The notes beneath the pieces are model-generated. The model was not told where the DNA came from. It saw only the letters and a program-made list of their open reading frames with translations, and made no database searches. This document shows positions 45,691 to 55,049 of a stretch of 64,000 nt of DNA, one piece after another. Made by a program: the position numbers and the translations under genes. The stretch comes from Yersinia enterocolitica. GTDB lineage: Bacteria > Pseudomonadota > Gammaproteobacteria > Enterobacterales > Enterobacteriaceae. Position 1 is the first letter of the stretch, and every line of letters begins with the position of its first letter. Location of the stretch: assembly GCA_002082245.2 (NCBI GenBank), contig NBTC02000002.1, positions 2,976,001 to 3,040,000 of the forward strand. Direction: 5' to 3'.

Positions 45691-46668
45691 ATGCAGCGCA
45701 TTTTGGTTATCCGAATTGATTTCCTTGGCGATCTGGTTTGTACCACTGCTTTATTACATGCATTAAAGCAGCGCTGGCCAGCAGCCGAAATTCATGTGCT
45801 GGCAAATAAATACAATCGAGATGCACTGGCACGTAACCCCGATATCAGCACCGTTCACACCTACGTTTACAGTAAGCAATGTGAAAGAAACCAACAACCG
45901 GGCAGGATCAAGGCGCTGTTTAATCGTCTGGCCCTGATTTGGCGACTGCGATGTTTACGTTTTGATTTACTGGTTATCCCTAACGGTGGCATGAACAAAA
46001 ACAGTATCCAGTTCGCTAAACAACTTAATGTGGTCGATAGCCGCTGGCATAACCCGGGCAGTGAATTTGATGACCGCAATCCTGACCATGTGACCAATCG
46101 GCCAATACGCCATGAGGCACTGTCAGGTTTTGCACTGCTACCCGAACTGGGGCGGGTCGACATCGATACGCTCAAGTTACATCTCTATCCTGACCCACAA
46201 TTTCAGGCAAAATGGCAGGCAGAATTAGGTGAACACAATCGGCCACGCATCGGGCTGTTTGTCTCGAATAAAGCACCGCAACGGCGTTGGTCGTGGGAAA
46301 AGTGGCAACAGTTAGCACTGAAGCTCAGTGATCAGGCCGAGATAGTGATTTTGTATGATCCCATCGCACCGCCAAGTGAACAGCAACTGGCGAGCATCCA
46401 CGGCCGAAGTCTATTCACACCGTCAGTTGATGAGTTCGTGGCCGCAGCCAGTCAATTGGATGTAGTTATTTCGGCTGATAGCGCACCGGTCCATATCAGT
46501 TCAGCATTACAGATCCCGGTCGTCGCACTGTTTGAGTCGCGGCCAGAAAAATACCGGCGCTGGTACCCGTTAACCCGCCATGTGTTGTTACATGCCGGGC
46601 CACAGGTTGATGACATCACCGTTGATGCTGTTGACGCAGCGGCCCGCTCATTGTTAATCACAGACTAA
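45691..46668 (+). CDS. Family 9 glycosyltransferase (heptosyltransferase-like)
   Basis: A 325-residue GT-B enzyme of the ADP-heptose:LPS heptosyltransferase family. The N-terminal ILVIRIDFLGDLVCTTALL (about 4-22) has the R-x-D-x-x-GD motif. The C-terminal nucleotide-sugar site reads SADSAPVHISSALQIPVVALF (in part, about 265-285), the GT9 hallmark. With the GT2 gene upstream (86-base AT-rich gap) it suggests outer or side-branch LPS core sugar addition at the inner-membrane face. The ribosome site is weak, and the ATG at 45691 is the first possible start after an in-frame TAG. Confidence 0.88.
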   Translation: MQRILVIRIDFLGDLVCTTALLHALKQRWPAAEIHVLANKYNRDALARNPDISTVHTYVYSKQCERNQQPGRIKALFNRLALIWRLRCLRFDLLVIPNGGMNKNSIQFAKQLNVVDSRWHNPGSEFDDRNPDHVTNRPIRHEALSGFALLPELGRVDIDTLKLHLYPDPQFQAKWQAELGEHNRPRIGLFVSNKAPQRRWSWEKWQQLALKLSDQAEIVILYDPIAPPSEQQLASIHGRSLFTPSVDEFVAAASQLDVVISADSAPVHISSALQIPVVALFESRPEKYRRWYPLTRHVLLHAGPQVDDITVDAVDAAARSLLITD

Positions 46669-46681
46669 ATCAAACCGCCCG

Positions 46682-47533
46682 TTAACCAGGCCGGTACACC
46701 GGCCTATCCCCCAGAATAGTCGCCCGATGCATCACCCGCCGCTGTGGCAGATAATCGGCATTGGCATAGTGCTGGGTGACACGGTTATCCCACATCGCCA
46801 CATCATCCTGCTGCCAGCGCCAGCGTACTTGAAACTCGGGTTTGGTGGTGTGCGCAAACAGGAAACGCAGTAAAGCATCGCTCTCTTTATCACTCAACTC
46901 AACGATTCGGGTGGTGAATCCTTCATTGACGAACAATGCCTGACGCCCACTCACCGGATGGGTACGTACCACCGGATGCAATATCGGCGGATTATTCTCT
47001 TTAGCCAGTAGCCATCGTTGATGCTCTTCCGGGGTCGCACGATGTTTGTGCTCGGGGAAGGAGTGCGCGAAGTCATGCTCGGCCTGTAAACCGGCCAAAA
47101 GCTGTTTAAACGGAGCAGAAAGTGCGTCATAAGCCGCAATCCCACTGCTCCACAAGGTATCACCACCGGTTGGCGGTAGCTGCTTTGCCGCTAGAATCGC
47201 ACCTAATGGCGGATTGGCAATAAACGTCACGTCGGTGTGCCAGTTATCGTTGTCCGGCGGATTATTATCATGGGTATCCAGCACGATAATCTCCTCACAC
47301 TCTTTGGTGTGCGGATAAACCGGATGAATATGTAAATCACCAAAACGCCCGGCCAGTTCACGTTGCTGTAATGGCGTGATGGGCTGATTGCGGAAAAACA
47401 GTACCTGATGTTTGAGTAACGCGTGATAAAGCTGTTCAAACTGACTATCACCCAACGGGCGGGCAATATTAATATTCTCAACCAAAGCACCAATATGCGG
47501 CCCTAACGGCGTGACTACCAAGCGTTCATTCAT
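46682..47533 (-). CDS. tauD: Taurine dioxygenase TauD
   Basis: Fe(II)/2-oxoglutarate enzyme that hydroxylates taurine, releasing sulfite and aminoacetaldehyde, for use as sulfur source. The ATG at 47533 overlaps the tauC stop and gives 283 residues, the E. coli length. The iron ligands HxD are in WHTDVTF (about 99-105), and the distal His lies in the [15 protein letters not shown] region near the C-terminus, with its Arg for 2-oxoglutarate. A small GGCCGG-N4-CCGGCC palindrome (46689-46704) lies in the last codons, facing the convergent GT9 gene. Confidence 0.96.
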   Translation of the reverse strand: MNERLVVTPLGPHIGALVENINIARPLGDSQFEQLYHALLKHQVLFFRNQPITPLQQRELAGRFGDLHIHPVYPHTKECEEIIVLDTHDNNPPDNDNWHTDVTFIANPPLGAILAAKQLPPTGGDTLWSSGIAAYDALSAPFKQLLAGLQAEHDFAHSFPEHKHRATPEEHQRWLLAKENNPPILHPVVRTHPVSGRQALFVNEGFTTRIVELSDKESDALLRFLFAHTTKPEFQVRWRWQQDDVAMWDNRVTQHYANADYLPQRRVMHRATILGDRPVYRPG

Positions 47534-48411
47534 TGCTGTGCTCCATACCAAGGTGTTAGCCGACGTTGGATCGCCCGCAAACTTAGCTCCATACCAAAAG
47601 CGATAATAGCAATCACACTGATGCCGGCGATGACGACATCGGTTGCGAGAAATTCACCGGCTGATTGCACCATAAACCCCAATCCGCGCGTAGCGGCAAT
47701 AAGCTCCGCAGCCACCAACGTTGACCACCCCACACCCAACCCAATGCGGATACCGGTTAAGATTTCTGGCAAGGCGCTGGGGAGCACCACAAACCATAAA
47801 ACCTGCCAGCGACTGGCCCCCAATGCACGAGCAGCTCTCACCCGCACCTGTGCCACGCTACGCACGCCAGCCACAGCGGCTAACGTCACCGGCGCAAATA
47901 TCGCCAGATAAATCAGCAGGATCTTTGAGGTTTCACCAATGCCGAACCAGATAACCATAAGGGGTAAATAGGCTAAGGGGGGAACGGGGCGATAAATCTC
48001 AATCAGTGGGTCCAACACACCCCGTACGGTGCTGCTTAGCCCCATCGCAATGCCCGTTGGAACACCAAGTGCGACCGCAGCGAGTAATGCGATGAGAATT
48101 CGCCCCAAACTGGCAGCCAGATGTTGCCATAGCGTGGCATCCATAAACCCCTGCGGGCTGGCAATCACCAATAACTGATGTAATACCTGCTGCGGCGCGG
48201 GTAAAAAGAGTGGGCTGATAAGCTGTAACGCCGTCACCGCCCACCATAACGCGACCACCACAATCAGAGTAGTGATGCTAAGCCACAGGCCATTACCCGC
48301 AGGTAAACGGCGAACCGCTTTCTTGGCAATCAGCGGGGGTTCATCGTTAGCCGGTAGGCGGTGAACCGGCAGCGTGACGGCTTGATTACGTAACGTGCTG
48401 TGCAGGCTCAT
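47530..48411 (-). CDS. tauC: Taurine ABC transporter permease TauC
   Basis: A 293-residue inner-membrane permease with about six membrane segments. The ABC-contacting loop is EAA-like [20 protein letters not shown] (about 186-205), followed by [20 protein letters not shown]. The first 35 residues are a cytoplasmic extension. It overlaps tauB and tauD by 4 bases each (ATGA), a tightly coupled tauABCD operon. Confidence 0.96.
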   Translation of the reverse strand: MSLHSTLRNQAVTLPVHRLPANDEPPLIAKKAVRRLPAGNGLWLSITTLIVVVALWWAVTALQLISPLFLPAPQQVLHQLLVIASPQGFMDATLWQHLAASLGRILIALLAAVALGVPTGIAMGLSSTVRGVLDPLIEIYRPVPPLAYLPLMVIWFGIGETSKILLIYLAIFAPVTLAAVAGVRSVAQVRVRAARALGASRWQVLWFVVLPSALPEILTGIRIGLGVGWSTLVAAELIAATRGLGFMVQSAGEFLATDVVIAGISVIAIIAFGMELSLRAIQRRLTPWYGAQQ

Positions 48412-49175
48412 ATCAATACCTCCCGTTGCTGGAAGACTTTACCCAACACATATTCGCGGCGGGCGATAAATTCAGGATCAGACTTAATGGATCGGCATGG
48501 CTCACCAGCGGCATAACGCCGACCAAAATTCAGCGACAGTCGTTCGACCACCTGCCCCGGCCCTGGAGACAGCAATAACAGCTCGCTGGCCAGAAACACC
48601 GCCTCTTCGATATCGTGGGTGATCAGCAAAATTTGTTTACCGGTATCACGCCAAATAGTCAGCAACAGCTCTTGCATCTGCTCGCGGGTAAAAGCATCCA
48701 GCGCGCCAAACGGCTCATCCAACAGCAACAAGCGCGGGTCAACCGCCAGTGCACGGGCAATCCCTACTCGTTGGCGCATCCCACCAGAGAGTTGCCAAAT
48801 AAGGTGATGTTCAAAACCAGCTAACCCTACCCGATGAAGCATTTTCAGGGCAGTTTCGCGCCGCTGTTGTTTGCTTAATCCTGCCAGTTGCAGGCCAAAC
48901 TCCACATTGCTGACCACATCCCGCCACGGCAGTAAGCCCTCATGCTGGAACACCACTCCCCGTTCGGCACTCGGGCCGTGAACCGGTATATCATCCAGAG
49001 TGATGCTGCCAGCTGAAGGCTCCATAAATCCGGCAATTAGATTCAATAACGTGGTTTTACCGCAACCTGATGGCCCCAATACCACGAGCAACTCTCCAGA
49101 TGCGATTTGTAGTGACACATCCTGTAAGGCAGGTTTGCCCTGATATTCGGCCCACAGGCCGCGCACGTTTAGCAT
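48408..49175 (-). CDS. tauB: Taurine ABC transporter ATPase TauB
   Basis: A 255-residue ATPase. Walker [10 protein letters not shown] is at about 34-42, the Q-loop is in [11 protein letters not shown], the signature [15 protein letters not shown] is at about 129-143, and Walker [13 protein letters not shown] precedes the switch His in [12 protein letters not shown]. It lies 8 bases after tauA. Confidence 0.97.
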   Translation of the reverse strand: MLNVRGLWAEYQGKPALQDVSLQIASGELLVVLGPSGCGKTTLLNLIAGFMEPSAGSITLDDIPVHGPSAERGVVFQHEGLLPWRDVVSNVEFGLQLAGLSKQQRRETALKMLHRVGLAGFEHHLIWQLSGGMRQRVGIARALAVDPRLLLLDEPFGALDAFTREQMQELLLTIWRDTGKQILLITHDIEEAVFLASELLLLSPGPGQVVERLSLNFGRRYAAGEPCRSIKSDPEFIARREYVLGKVFQQREVLI

Positions 49176-49183
49176 GATGACTC

Positions 49184-50212
49184 CTAGGACTGCGGTGTGG
49201 CCTGCACTGCTTTCACAAAGCGGTCAGTGACGAAATCACTATAATCACTGGCAATTTGCGGGATTTTGCCTTGCTCTTTCAGGAACGCGGCAGTATCGCG
49301 GATGGCCTGATCCACTGGTTGACCCAGTTGCGTTATCTGCTCAGCGACAGGCAAATAAGTATTGCCCTTCACCAGCTCCGGCACTTGATCGGTAGGGACA
49401 CCACTTAAGCGCGAAAGCTGCCCCAGATACTGCTGATTTTTCAGCCATTGTTCTGGTTGGGCCAGATAAGCACCTTGGGCGGCCAATGCACTGCGGGCGA
49501 AGGCGGTAACCACCTCAGGATGGGCTTTGGCGAAGTCTTTGCGCACCACCCAGACATCCAGGGTTGGCGCGCCCCATTGACCTACTTGGGCAGAATCAGT
49601 CAGGACGGTACCGGTTTTGGCTAATTCGTTAACGGCAGGAGCCCAAACATAAGCGCCATCAATGTCACCCCGCTGCCAAGCGGCGGCGATAGCAGGTGGC
49701 TGCAAGTTGAGGATTGTGACCTGATCCGGCTTAATTCCCCAATGTTTCAGGGCTGCCAGCAGACTGTAATGTGTCGTGGAGATAAACGGCACGGCAATAC
49801 GTTTACCAATTAAATCTTGTGGGGTTTTAATGTCTTTCTTCACCACCAGCGCCTCTGAGCTTCCCAGTTGTGACGCCAGTAGGAAGACCTCAATTGGCAC
49901 CTTTTGGCTGGCAGCAACGGCTAATGGGCTGGAGCCGATATTACCAATTTGTACATCACCCGAGGCCAATGCCCGCACAACGCTAGAGCCGCTGTCAAAC
50001 TTGCGCCAATCCACATTGGCACCGGACAACTTGGCAAAGCTGTTATCCGCTTGCGCGACTTTTGCCGGTTCTGCGGAAGTTTGATAAGCCACTGTCACAT
50101 CGACAGCATGTGCACTGGCAGCAACTAGCGACAGAGCTAACAGTGCACCACCTGGCCGTAAAAAGCCGCGTATTGCGGCGGTAAGACTTGCAGAAGATAA
50201 GGTTATCGCCAT
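49184..50212 (-). CDS. tauA: Taurine-binding periplasmic protein TauA
   Basis: A 342-residue solute-binding protein that delivers taurine to TauBC. The signal peptide covers about 1-36 ([18 protein letters not shown] with cleavage before [14 protein letters not shown]). Mature features are [20 protein letters not shown] and [10 protein letters not shown] around the ligand site. It is the first gene of the operon. Sulfur-starvation control by CysB/Cbl is known for E. coli; a near-palindrome at 50313-50345 is a candidate control site here. Confidence 0.95.
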   Translation of the reverse strand: MAITLSSASLTAAIRGFLRPGGALLALSLVAASAHAVDVTVAYQTSAEPAKVAQADNSFAKLSGANVDWRKFDSGSSVVRALASGDVQIGNIGSSPLAVAASQKVPIEVFLLASQLGSSEALVVKKDIKTPQDLIGKRIAVPFISTTHYSLLAALKHWGIKPDQVTILNLQPPAIAAAWQRGDIDGAYVWAPAVNELAKTGTVLTDSAQVGQWGAPTLDVWVVRKDFAKAHPEVVTAFARSALAAQGAYLAQPEQWLKNQQYLGQLSRLSGVPTDQVPELVKGNTYLPVAEQITQLGQPVDQAIRDTAAFLKEQGKIPQIASDYSDFVTDRFVKAVQATPQS

Positions 50213-50386
50213 GGTTCACTCCGCTGGGTTAACTGTGTCATTCGCTATCGCTGCGACCCTGAGCGCACCGGGCGCTCTGAGATGACAGTGTTACCCGAAG
50301 GAGTAATACGATAAAAGGAATAAAAGAATATTCTTTATTCCTTTTAGTGATAATAAAAATCTGAAGGAATTGTCTATGCAGTTAAC
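50213..50386. other. Intergenic region between phzF-type gene and tauA
   Basis: 174 bases, AT-rich in its distal half, holding the palindrome at 50313-50345. The tauA promoter should lie here, but no strong -35/-10 pair was found by eye. Confidence 0.5.
50313..50345. promoter_or_regulatory. Near-perfect palindrome upstream of tauA
   Basis: AAAAGGAATAAAA and TTTATTCCTTTT flank a GAATATTC core. The arms differ only by one extra A. It lies about 100 bases upstream of the tauA start and 42 bases beyond the stop of the upstream gene. It could be a regulator site for tau, or an AT-rich hairpin at the end of the upstream operon. Confidence 0.6.
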
Positions 50387-51169
50387 TTAAAGATCTATTT
50401 GGCCTTTCATAAAAATGCGGGCATCACCGGCAATTAAAGTACGATCACCGGCTAAGGTGCAGAATAATTCGCCACCGCGTGCTGATATCTGCCGGGCGTG
50501 CAGTGATGACCTTCCCAGTCGCGCGACCCAATAGGGCATTAAGGTACAATGGGCTGAGCCGGTAACCGGATCTTCATTGCTGCCAAGGGTAAAGTAACGC
50601 GAAACAAAATCCACTTCATCACCCGGCGCGGTCACAATCACCCCACGACCGGTATAGGCAATCAGCGCAACAATATCGGGTTGTAACTGCTGTACCTGCT
50701 GCTCGTTTTCCAGCACCACCAACAGAGATTTTGCCTGCCATACCTGCTGAATGTTGCTGCCAAGCAATGCACTCAACTCTGCCGCGACAGCAATTTGGTC
50801 GGGCGGTAATGAAGGGAAATCCAGCGACAGTCGGCCGAAGTTATCGCCATCGCGCTTGACGTACAAGTCACCGCTGGCACTGCGAAAACAGATATCATGC
50901 AAGCCAGGATTAATGATGCTGAACATCACATGCGCCGCCGCCAATGTGCCGTGTCCACATAAGTCGACTTCACGTTCCGGCGTAAACCAGCGGATCGCCG
51001 ATTTATCCCCTTCATCCCAGACAAAACTGGTTTCCGGTAAATTAATCTCGGCCGCGATACTTTGCATCTCTGCGGCCGACAACGGTTTCTTCAGCAGATA
51101 CACCCCTGCCGGGTTGCCAGATAACCCTGCGCCAACAAAAGCATCAACATGAAAATAGTTATAGGCCAT
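50387..51169 (-). CDS. PhzF-family isomerase/epimerase-like protein
   Basis: A 260-residue protein of the diaminopimelate-epimerase-like PhzF/YddE family. The catalytic glutamate is E46 in LPETSFV. DLCGHGTLAAAHV (about 70-82) and SNEDPVTGSAHC (about 202-213) form the substrate-binding loops. The family isomerises small hydrophobic acids; the physiological substrate is not known for this branch, and there are no phenazine genes nearby. It is probably co-transcribed with the LysE-type gene 16 bases upstream. Confidence 0.9.
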   Translation of the reverse strand: MAYNYFHVDAFVGAGLSGNPAGVYLLKKPLSAAEMQSIAAEINLPETSFVWDEGDKSAIRWFTPEREVDLCGHGTLAAAHVMFSIINPGLHDICFRSASGDLYVKRDGDNFGRLSLDFPSLPPDQIAVAAELSALLGSNIQQVWQAKSLLVVLENEQQVQQLQPDIVALIAYTGRGVIVTAPGDEVDFVSRYFTLGSNEDPVTGSAHCTLMPYWVARLGRSSLHARQISARGGELFCTLAGDRTLIAGDARIFMKGQIDL

Positions 51170-51185
51170 CTATTAGCTCCACTGA

Positions 51186-51788
51186 TTAATGCCAAATCAA
51201 TAACACACAAGCTGCCGTCAGCAAGCCCATCGAGATATTAAAGCTAAACCAGGCACGGCGGCTGCGTAACAAGCGCCCAATCAAAGTACCAAAACCCAGC
51301 CAAATGATACCGGCCACCAGGTTCACCATAAACATACCAAGGCTTATCATTACGATAGAATGATTATAAGCGGCCCCGGTCATACTGAAGCTGGCGACTG
51401 ACCCGAGTCCCATCAACCAGGCTTTGGGATTAAGGAACTGCAATAACCAGCCTTGATACAGACGCAACGGTTTTGGCGGTACGACATTGGTTTCCAATTT
51501 CTCATAGGCAGAAGTGGCAATTTTCCATGCCAGCCATAGCAGATATAGGCTACCCAAAATTTTCAGAACCAGATGGAGGGAGGGGTAGATAAGAATCAGG
51601 CCGCCGACACCAAAAGCTACCAACAGCAACATGCTCTGCATGCCTAACATAATACCTAACATCAGCCAGATAGAACGCATAAAGCCGAAGTTAGCCCCCG
51701 CAGAGGTCAATAACATATTGTTTGGACCGGGGGTAATAGCTGCAACCCAAAGAAAGCCTACCATTGAAAGAAATAAACTCAGTTCCAT
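51186..51788 (-). CDS. LysE-family exporter
   Basis: A 200-residue inner-membrane protein of the LysE/RhtB amino-acid exporter family. The ATG at 51788 gives MELSLFLSMVGFLWVAAITP with the family TPGPNN motif at about 20-25. A longer frame upstream runs into the yheT start region and has no support. Five to six membrane segments are visible. The substrate cannot be told. It is divergent from yheT and upstream of the PhzF-type gene. Confidence 0.9.
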   Translation of the reverse strand: MELSLFLSMVGFLWVAAITPGPNNMLLTSAGANFGFMRSIWLMLGIMLGMQSMLLLVAFGVGGLILIYPSLHLVLKILGSLYLLWLAWKIATSAYEKLETNVVPPKPLRLYQGWLLQFLNPKAWLMGLGSVASFSMTGAAYNHSIVMISLGMFMVNLVAGIIWLGFGTLIGRLLRSRRAWFSFNISMGLLTAACVLLIWH

Positions 51789-51871
51789 GAGACGGGTGCC
51801 TCTCACCCAAAATGATGCGCGATATACCCATGAAGCTAACAGTGTGTTATTGATCACACAAGAGCAACAAC

Positions 51872-52870
51872 ATGATTTCCATTCACTATATGCATGAATT
51901 ATTTCGCCCACTGGCCGGAGCCAGTAATCCACATCTACAAACACTGTTGCCACGACTGGTCAGACGGCATGTGCAATTGCAACCGTTCTGGCAACGGCTG
52001 GAACTGCCTGATGGCGATTTTGTCGATCTGGCCTGGAGTGAAAATCCCGAGCTGGCGAGAGATAAACCCAGAGTCGTACTCTTCCACGGTTTGGAAGGTA
52101 ATTTTTACAGCCCTTATGCCCATGGGTTATTAAGTGCATGGCAAGCCAAAGGCTGGCTCGGTGTGGTGATGCATTTTCGTGGATGCAGTGGAGAGCCAAA
52201 TCGTAAGTCACGCATTTATCACTCCGGTGAAACAGAAGATGCTCGCTTCTTTCTCCGCTGGCTTCGAGAGCGCTATGGCCAGGTGCCAACCGCCGCCGTC
52301 GGGGTCTCTTTGGGTGGCAATATGCTGGCGATGTATTTGGCAGAGCAAGGCCAAGATAGCCTGTTGCAGGCCGCAGTGGTGGTGTCAGCACCACTGATGC
52401 TTGAACCCTGTGCTAATCGTATGGAGCAAGGTTTCTCCCGGGTCTATCAGCATTATTTACTGGGCCAACTAAAGTTAAATGCCACGCGTAAGCTTTTGCA
52501 TTACCCCGGAAGTCTGCCTTTGGATCTGGCTCAATTGAAAGGGTTGCGGCGAATCAGAGATTTTGATGATGTCATTACTGCTAAAATTCATGGTTTTAAT
52601 GATGCCGTTGATTATTATCGCCGTTGCAGCGCCCTGCCGCTATTGCCGCAGATTACGACTCCGCTGCTGATCATTCATGCCAAAGATGATCCGTTTATGA
52701 CGGCTGAAGTTATCCCGGATCTCAGCGAGTTACCGGCCAATATTGACTATCAGTTAACCGAACATGGCGGTCACGTTGGTTTCGTCAGTGGCTCATTGAA
52801 ACACCCACAAATGTGGCTGGAACAACGTATTCCGGCCTGGCTTTCCCCTTATCTGGAGCAACAGCAATGA
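51872..52870 (+). CDS. yheT: Alpha/beta hydrolase YheT
   Basis: A 332-residue hydrolase of the YheT/ABHD1-3 group. [15 protein letters not shown] forms the oxyanion region, the nucleophile elbow is GVSLGGNM (about 143-150), and the acid and His are in HAKDDPFM and EHGGHVGF. The physiological substrate is unknown. Its stop overlaps the yheU start (ATGATA), so yheT-yheU are translationally coupled, as in E. coli. Confidence 0.94.
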   Translation: MISIHYMHELFRPLAGASNPHLQTLLPRLVRRHVQLQPFWQRLELPDGDFVDLAWSENPELARDKPRVVLFHGLEGNFYSPYAHGLLSAWQAKGWLGVVMHFRGCSGEPNRKSRIYHSGETEDARFFLRWLRERYGQVPTAAVGVSLGGNMLAMYLAEQGQDSLLQAAVVVSAPLMLEPCANRMEQGFSRVYQHYLLGQLKLNATRKLLHYPGSLPLDLAQLKGLRRIRDFDDVITAKIHGFNDAVDYYRRCSALPLLPQITTPLLIIHAKDDPFMTAEVIPDLSELPANIDYQLTEHGGHVGFVSGSLKHPQMWLEQRIPAWLSPYLEQQQ

Positions 52871-53103
52871 TAGTTCCCTGGCAGCAAGTTGACGGTGAAA
52901 CGCTGGATAACTTACTTGAAGCCTTTGTGTTACGTGAAGGTACCGATTACGGCGAGCATGAGCGCTCATTAGCGCAAAAAGTCGAGGATGTGCGCCGCCA
53001 GTTGATCAGCGGTGAAGCCATATTGGTGTGGTCCGAATTACATGAAACCATCAATATTATGCCGCGCAGCGCATTTCGCGCCGGAGCAGAAGAGCAGCAA
53101 TAG
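52867..53103 (+). CDS. yheU: YheU family protein
   Basis: A 78-residue small acidic protein of the YheU family with no known function. It starts [20 protein letters not shown] and contains [20 protein letters not shown]. Its ATG overlaps the yheT TGA by four bases. Confidence 0.93.
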   Translation: MIVPWQQVDGETLDNLLEAFVLREGTDYGEHERSLAQKVEDVRRQLISGEAILVWSELHETINIMPRSAFRAGAEEQQ

Positions 53104-53244
53104 TCCTCTCGCTGTTACGAAGACATTGGCTGAAACAGGGTGACAAGCCCGCCACTTTGCCCTAAAAATAATCATCAACGATAAAAAAACAGGCGATTGC
53201 AGCCCAGTCACTGAAGATCTAACCCCCATGGAGTTACAGCTAAT

Positions 53245-54114
53245 ATGTCGACTAAACATCCGGTTATAGCCGTTACCGGCTCAAGTGGCGCAGGGACAAC
53301 CACCACTAGCCTGGCGTTCCGTAAGATCTTTCAGCAATTGAATATTCGCGCAGCGCAAATTGAAGGTGACAGTTTCCATCGCTATACCCGCCCTGAGATG
53401 GATGCAGCCATCCGTAAAGCACGAGATCAAGGCCGACATATCAGCTATTTTGGCCCCGAAGCCAATGACTTTGGCCAGTTGGAGCAAAGTGTGTCGGAAT
53501 ACGGTGAACACGGCACTGGCTGTTCACGTAAGTATTTACATACCTATGATGAAGCGGTGCCATACAACCAAATTCCCGGCACGTTTACCCCGTGGGAAGC
53601 ATTACCACAACCCACCGACGTGCTGTTTTATGAAGGGCTGCATGGCGGCGTGGTGACTGAACATCATGATGTGGCGAAACACGTCGATCTGTTGGTGGGC
53701 GTGGTACCTATCGTCAATCTGGAGTGGATTCAGAAATTAGTACGCGATACCGGCGAACGCGGCCATTCGCGTGAAGCGGTGATGGATTCCGTAGTGCGCT
53801 CCATGGATGATTATATCAACTACATTACGCCGCAGTTCTCACGCACTCATATCAACTTCCAGCGCGTGCCAACCGTTGACACATCAAATCCGTTTGCTGC
53901 CAAAGCGATTCCGTCACTGGATGAAAGCTTTGTGGTTATTCATTTCCGGGGTTTGGATCAAATTGATTTCCCTTACTTACTGGCGATGTTGCAAGGATCA
54001 TTTATCTCTAATATCAATACATTAGTGGTACCCGGCGGAAAAATGGGGCTGGCAATGGAGCTGATTATGGCGCCGCTAGTGCAGCAGTTGCTGGAAGGGG
54101 AGAAAATCGGTTAA
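53245..54114 (+). CDS. prkB: Phosphoribulokinase-like protein PrkB
   Basis: A 289-residue P-loop kinase homologous to phosphoribulokinase. Walker A lies in VTGSSGAGTTTTS (about 10-22). ISYFGPEANDFGQLEQSVSE and FYEGLHGGVV (about 129-138) are family blocks. The organism has no visible Calvin cycle context, so the substrate is unknown. The position upstream of yhfA/crp is conserved in enterobacteria. An ERIC element follows. Confidence 0.93.
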   Translation: MSTKHPVIAVTGSSGAGTTTTSLAFRKIFQQLNIRAAQIEGDSFHRYTRPEMDAAIRKARDQGRHISYFGPEANDFGQLEQSVSEYGEHGTGCSRKYLHTYDEAVPYNQIPGTFTPWEALPQPTDVLFYEGLHGGVVTEHHDVAKHVDLLVGVVPIVNLEWIQKLVRDTGERGHSREAVMDSVVRSMDDYINYITPQFSRTHINFQRVPTVDTSNPFAAKAIPSLDESFVVIHFRGLDQIDFPYLLAMLQGSFISNINTLVVPGGKMGLAMELIMAPLVQQLLEGEKIG

Positions 54115-54181
54115 TCTCCTTCATTCTTGAAGCCGCAGTATAGCAATGGCTGGAGAGAAAAAAATAATTTGACTCTATCCC

Positions 54182-54303
54182 AACCCAAAGTAATTGGAGC
54201 TGCAGGTAGGCGGCAAACGAACTCATCCCGATGAGCTTACATAAGTAAGTGATTCGGGTGAGCGAACGCAGCTAACAACCCTGCAGCTTCAAGTACGAAG
54301 GGT
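54182..54303. repeat. ERIC element between prkB and yhfA
   Basis: About 122 bases with ACCCAAAGTAATTGGAGCTG at one end, the central palindrome GAGCTTACATAAGTAAGTGA, then GGTGAGCGAACGCAGC, and an end matching CTTCAAGTACGAAGGGT. It fills the gap between converging prkB and yhfA and stops 4 bases from the yhfA stop codon, so it will be in the 3' ends of both transcripts. Confidence 0.87.
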
Positions 54304-54307
54304 TTGC

Positions 54308-54715
54308 TTAGGCGATGTCACGGATCTCAAAACTGTGGGTAATCGTCGCCGCTTTACCCAACATCAGTGAGACGGAGCAATACTTTTCTGCTGACAGCTC
54401 AACGGCTCGTTCCACAATTTTGTCGGTCAGACCTTTGCCGCTGACAATAAAATGCAGGTTGATTTGCGTAAATAGACGCGGTGCCTCTTCGCGACGCTGC
54501 GAGGTTAATGTCACTTCGCAATCACGCACATCATTGCGGCCTTTTTGTAAAATAGAGACCACATCAATCGCGCTACAACCGCCTGCTGACATTAACAACA
54601 TTTCCATCGGACTCGGTGCTTTGTCTCCAGCATTACCGTCCATCAACACCTGATGACCTGATGCCGATTCACCCAAAAATGTCAGCCCCTCAACCCACTT
54701 TACACGTGCCTGCAT
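54308..54715 (-). CDS. yhfA: OsmC/Ohr-family protein YhfA
   Basis: A 135-residue member of the OsmC-like peroxide-reactive family. The two conserved redox cysteines lie in GGCSAIDVVSIL (about 47-58) and EKYCSVSLML (about 108-117). A thiol peroxidase role is likely from the family but is not proven for YhfA. It is divergent from crp, a conserved arrangement. Confidence 0.93.
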   Translation of the reverse strand: MQARVKWVEGLTFLGESASGHQVLMDGNAGDKAPSPMEMLLMSAGGCSAIDVVSILQKGRNDVRDCEVTLTSQRREEAPRLFTQINLHFIVSGKGLTDKIVERAVELSAEKYCSVSLMLGKAATITHSFEIRDIA

Positions 54716-55049
54716 AACTCTTGCTCCCGGTTAAATTTTCTGATCCAGACTACCCTTTCATTTACAAACTGGCAATGTAACCCGATGTTCATCATGCTGA
54801 AGCGATACAACACAAGACACTGGCTTCATCCTGTGCTACAAACAGAACCGAAAGTGTTGTTTCTAGAATTAAATAGGGTAGCTTCTCAATACTCAGTGGA
54901 GGGTTTCTACCCGGTACGTATCTTGGCTATACCTTTCGGCAGTTGAGCAAATTAATATGCTACGAGAAAGTGTATTTTATAAGCACGCCGTACAGGGAAC
55001 TCTGAGCCCTGTTATGTTAGGCAGCGATAACAACAGAGGATAACAGCGA
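54716..55049. promoter_or_regulatory. crp: Divergent control region yhfA-crp
   Basis: 334 bases without a gene. The crp leader is long, as in E. coli. GTGCTACAAACAG at about 54832 resembles the E. coli crp P1 -10 region. A hairpin ACAGGG / CCCTGT (54992-55012) and the conserved ATAACAACAGAGGATAAC before the start follow. Crp-binding half sites were not clear enough to call. Confidence 0.55.

Noticed and set aside
44609-46668. Glycosyltransferase pair as an O-antigen or capsule cluster
   Set aside because: There is no polymerase, flippase or nucleotide-sugar gene nearby; two transferases alone fit LPS core addition better.
50387-51169. PhzF-type gene as part of a phenazine pathway
   Set aside because: No other phz genes are present; the family is widespread with unrelated roles.
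42400-51900. Genomic island with mobility genes
   Set aside because: No integrase, transposase, direct repeats or tRNA edge could be found.
51789-51953. N-terminal extension of the LysE-type protein
   Set aside because: The extra 55 residues have no family match, contain odd cysteine runs and would overlap the divergent yheT start; the ATG at 51788 starts at the family N-terminus.
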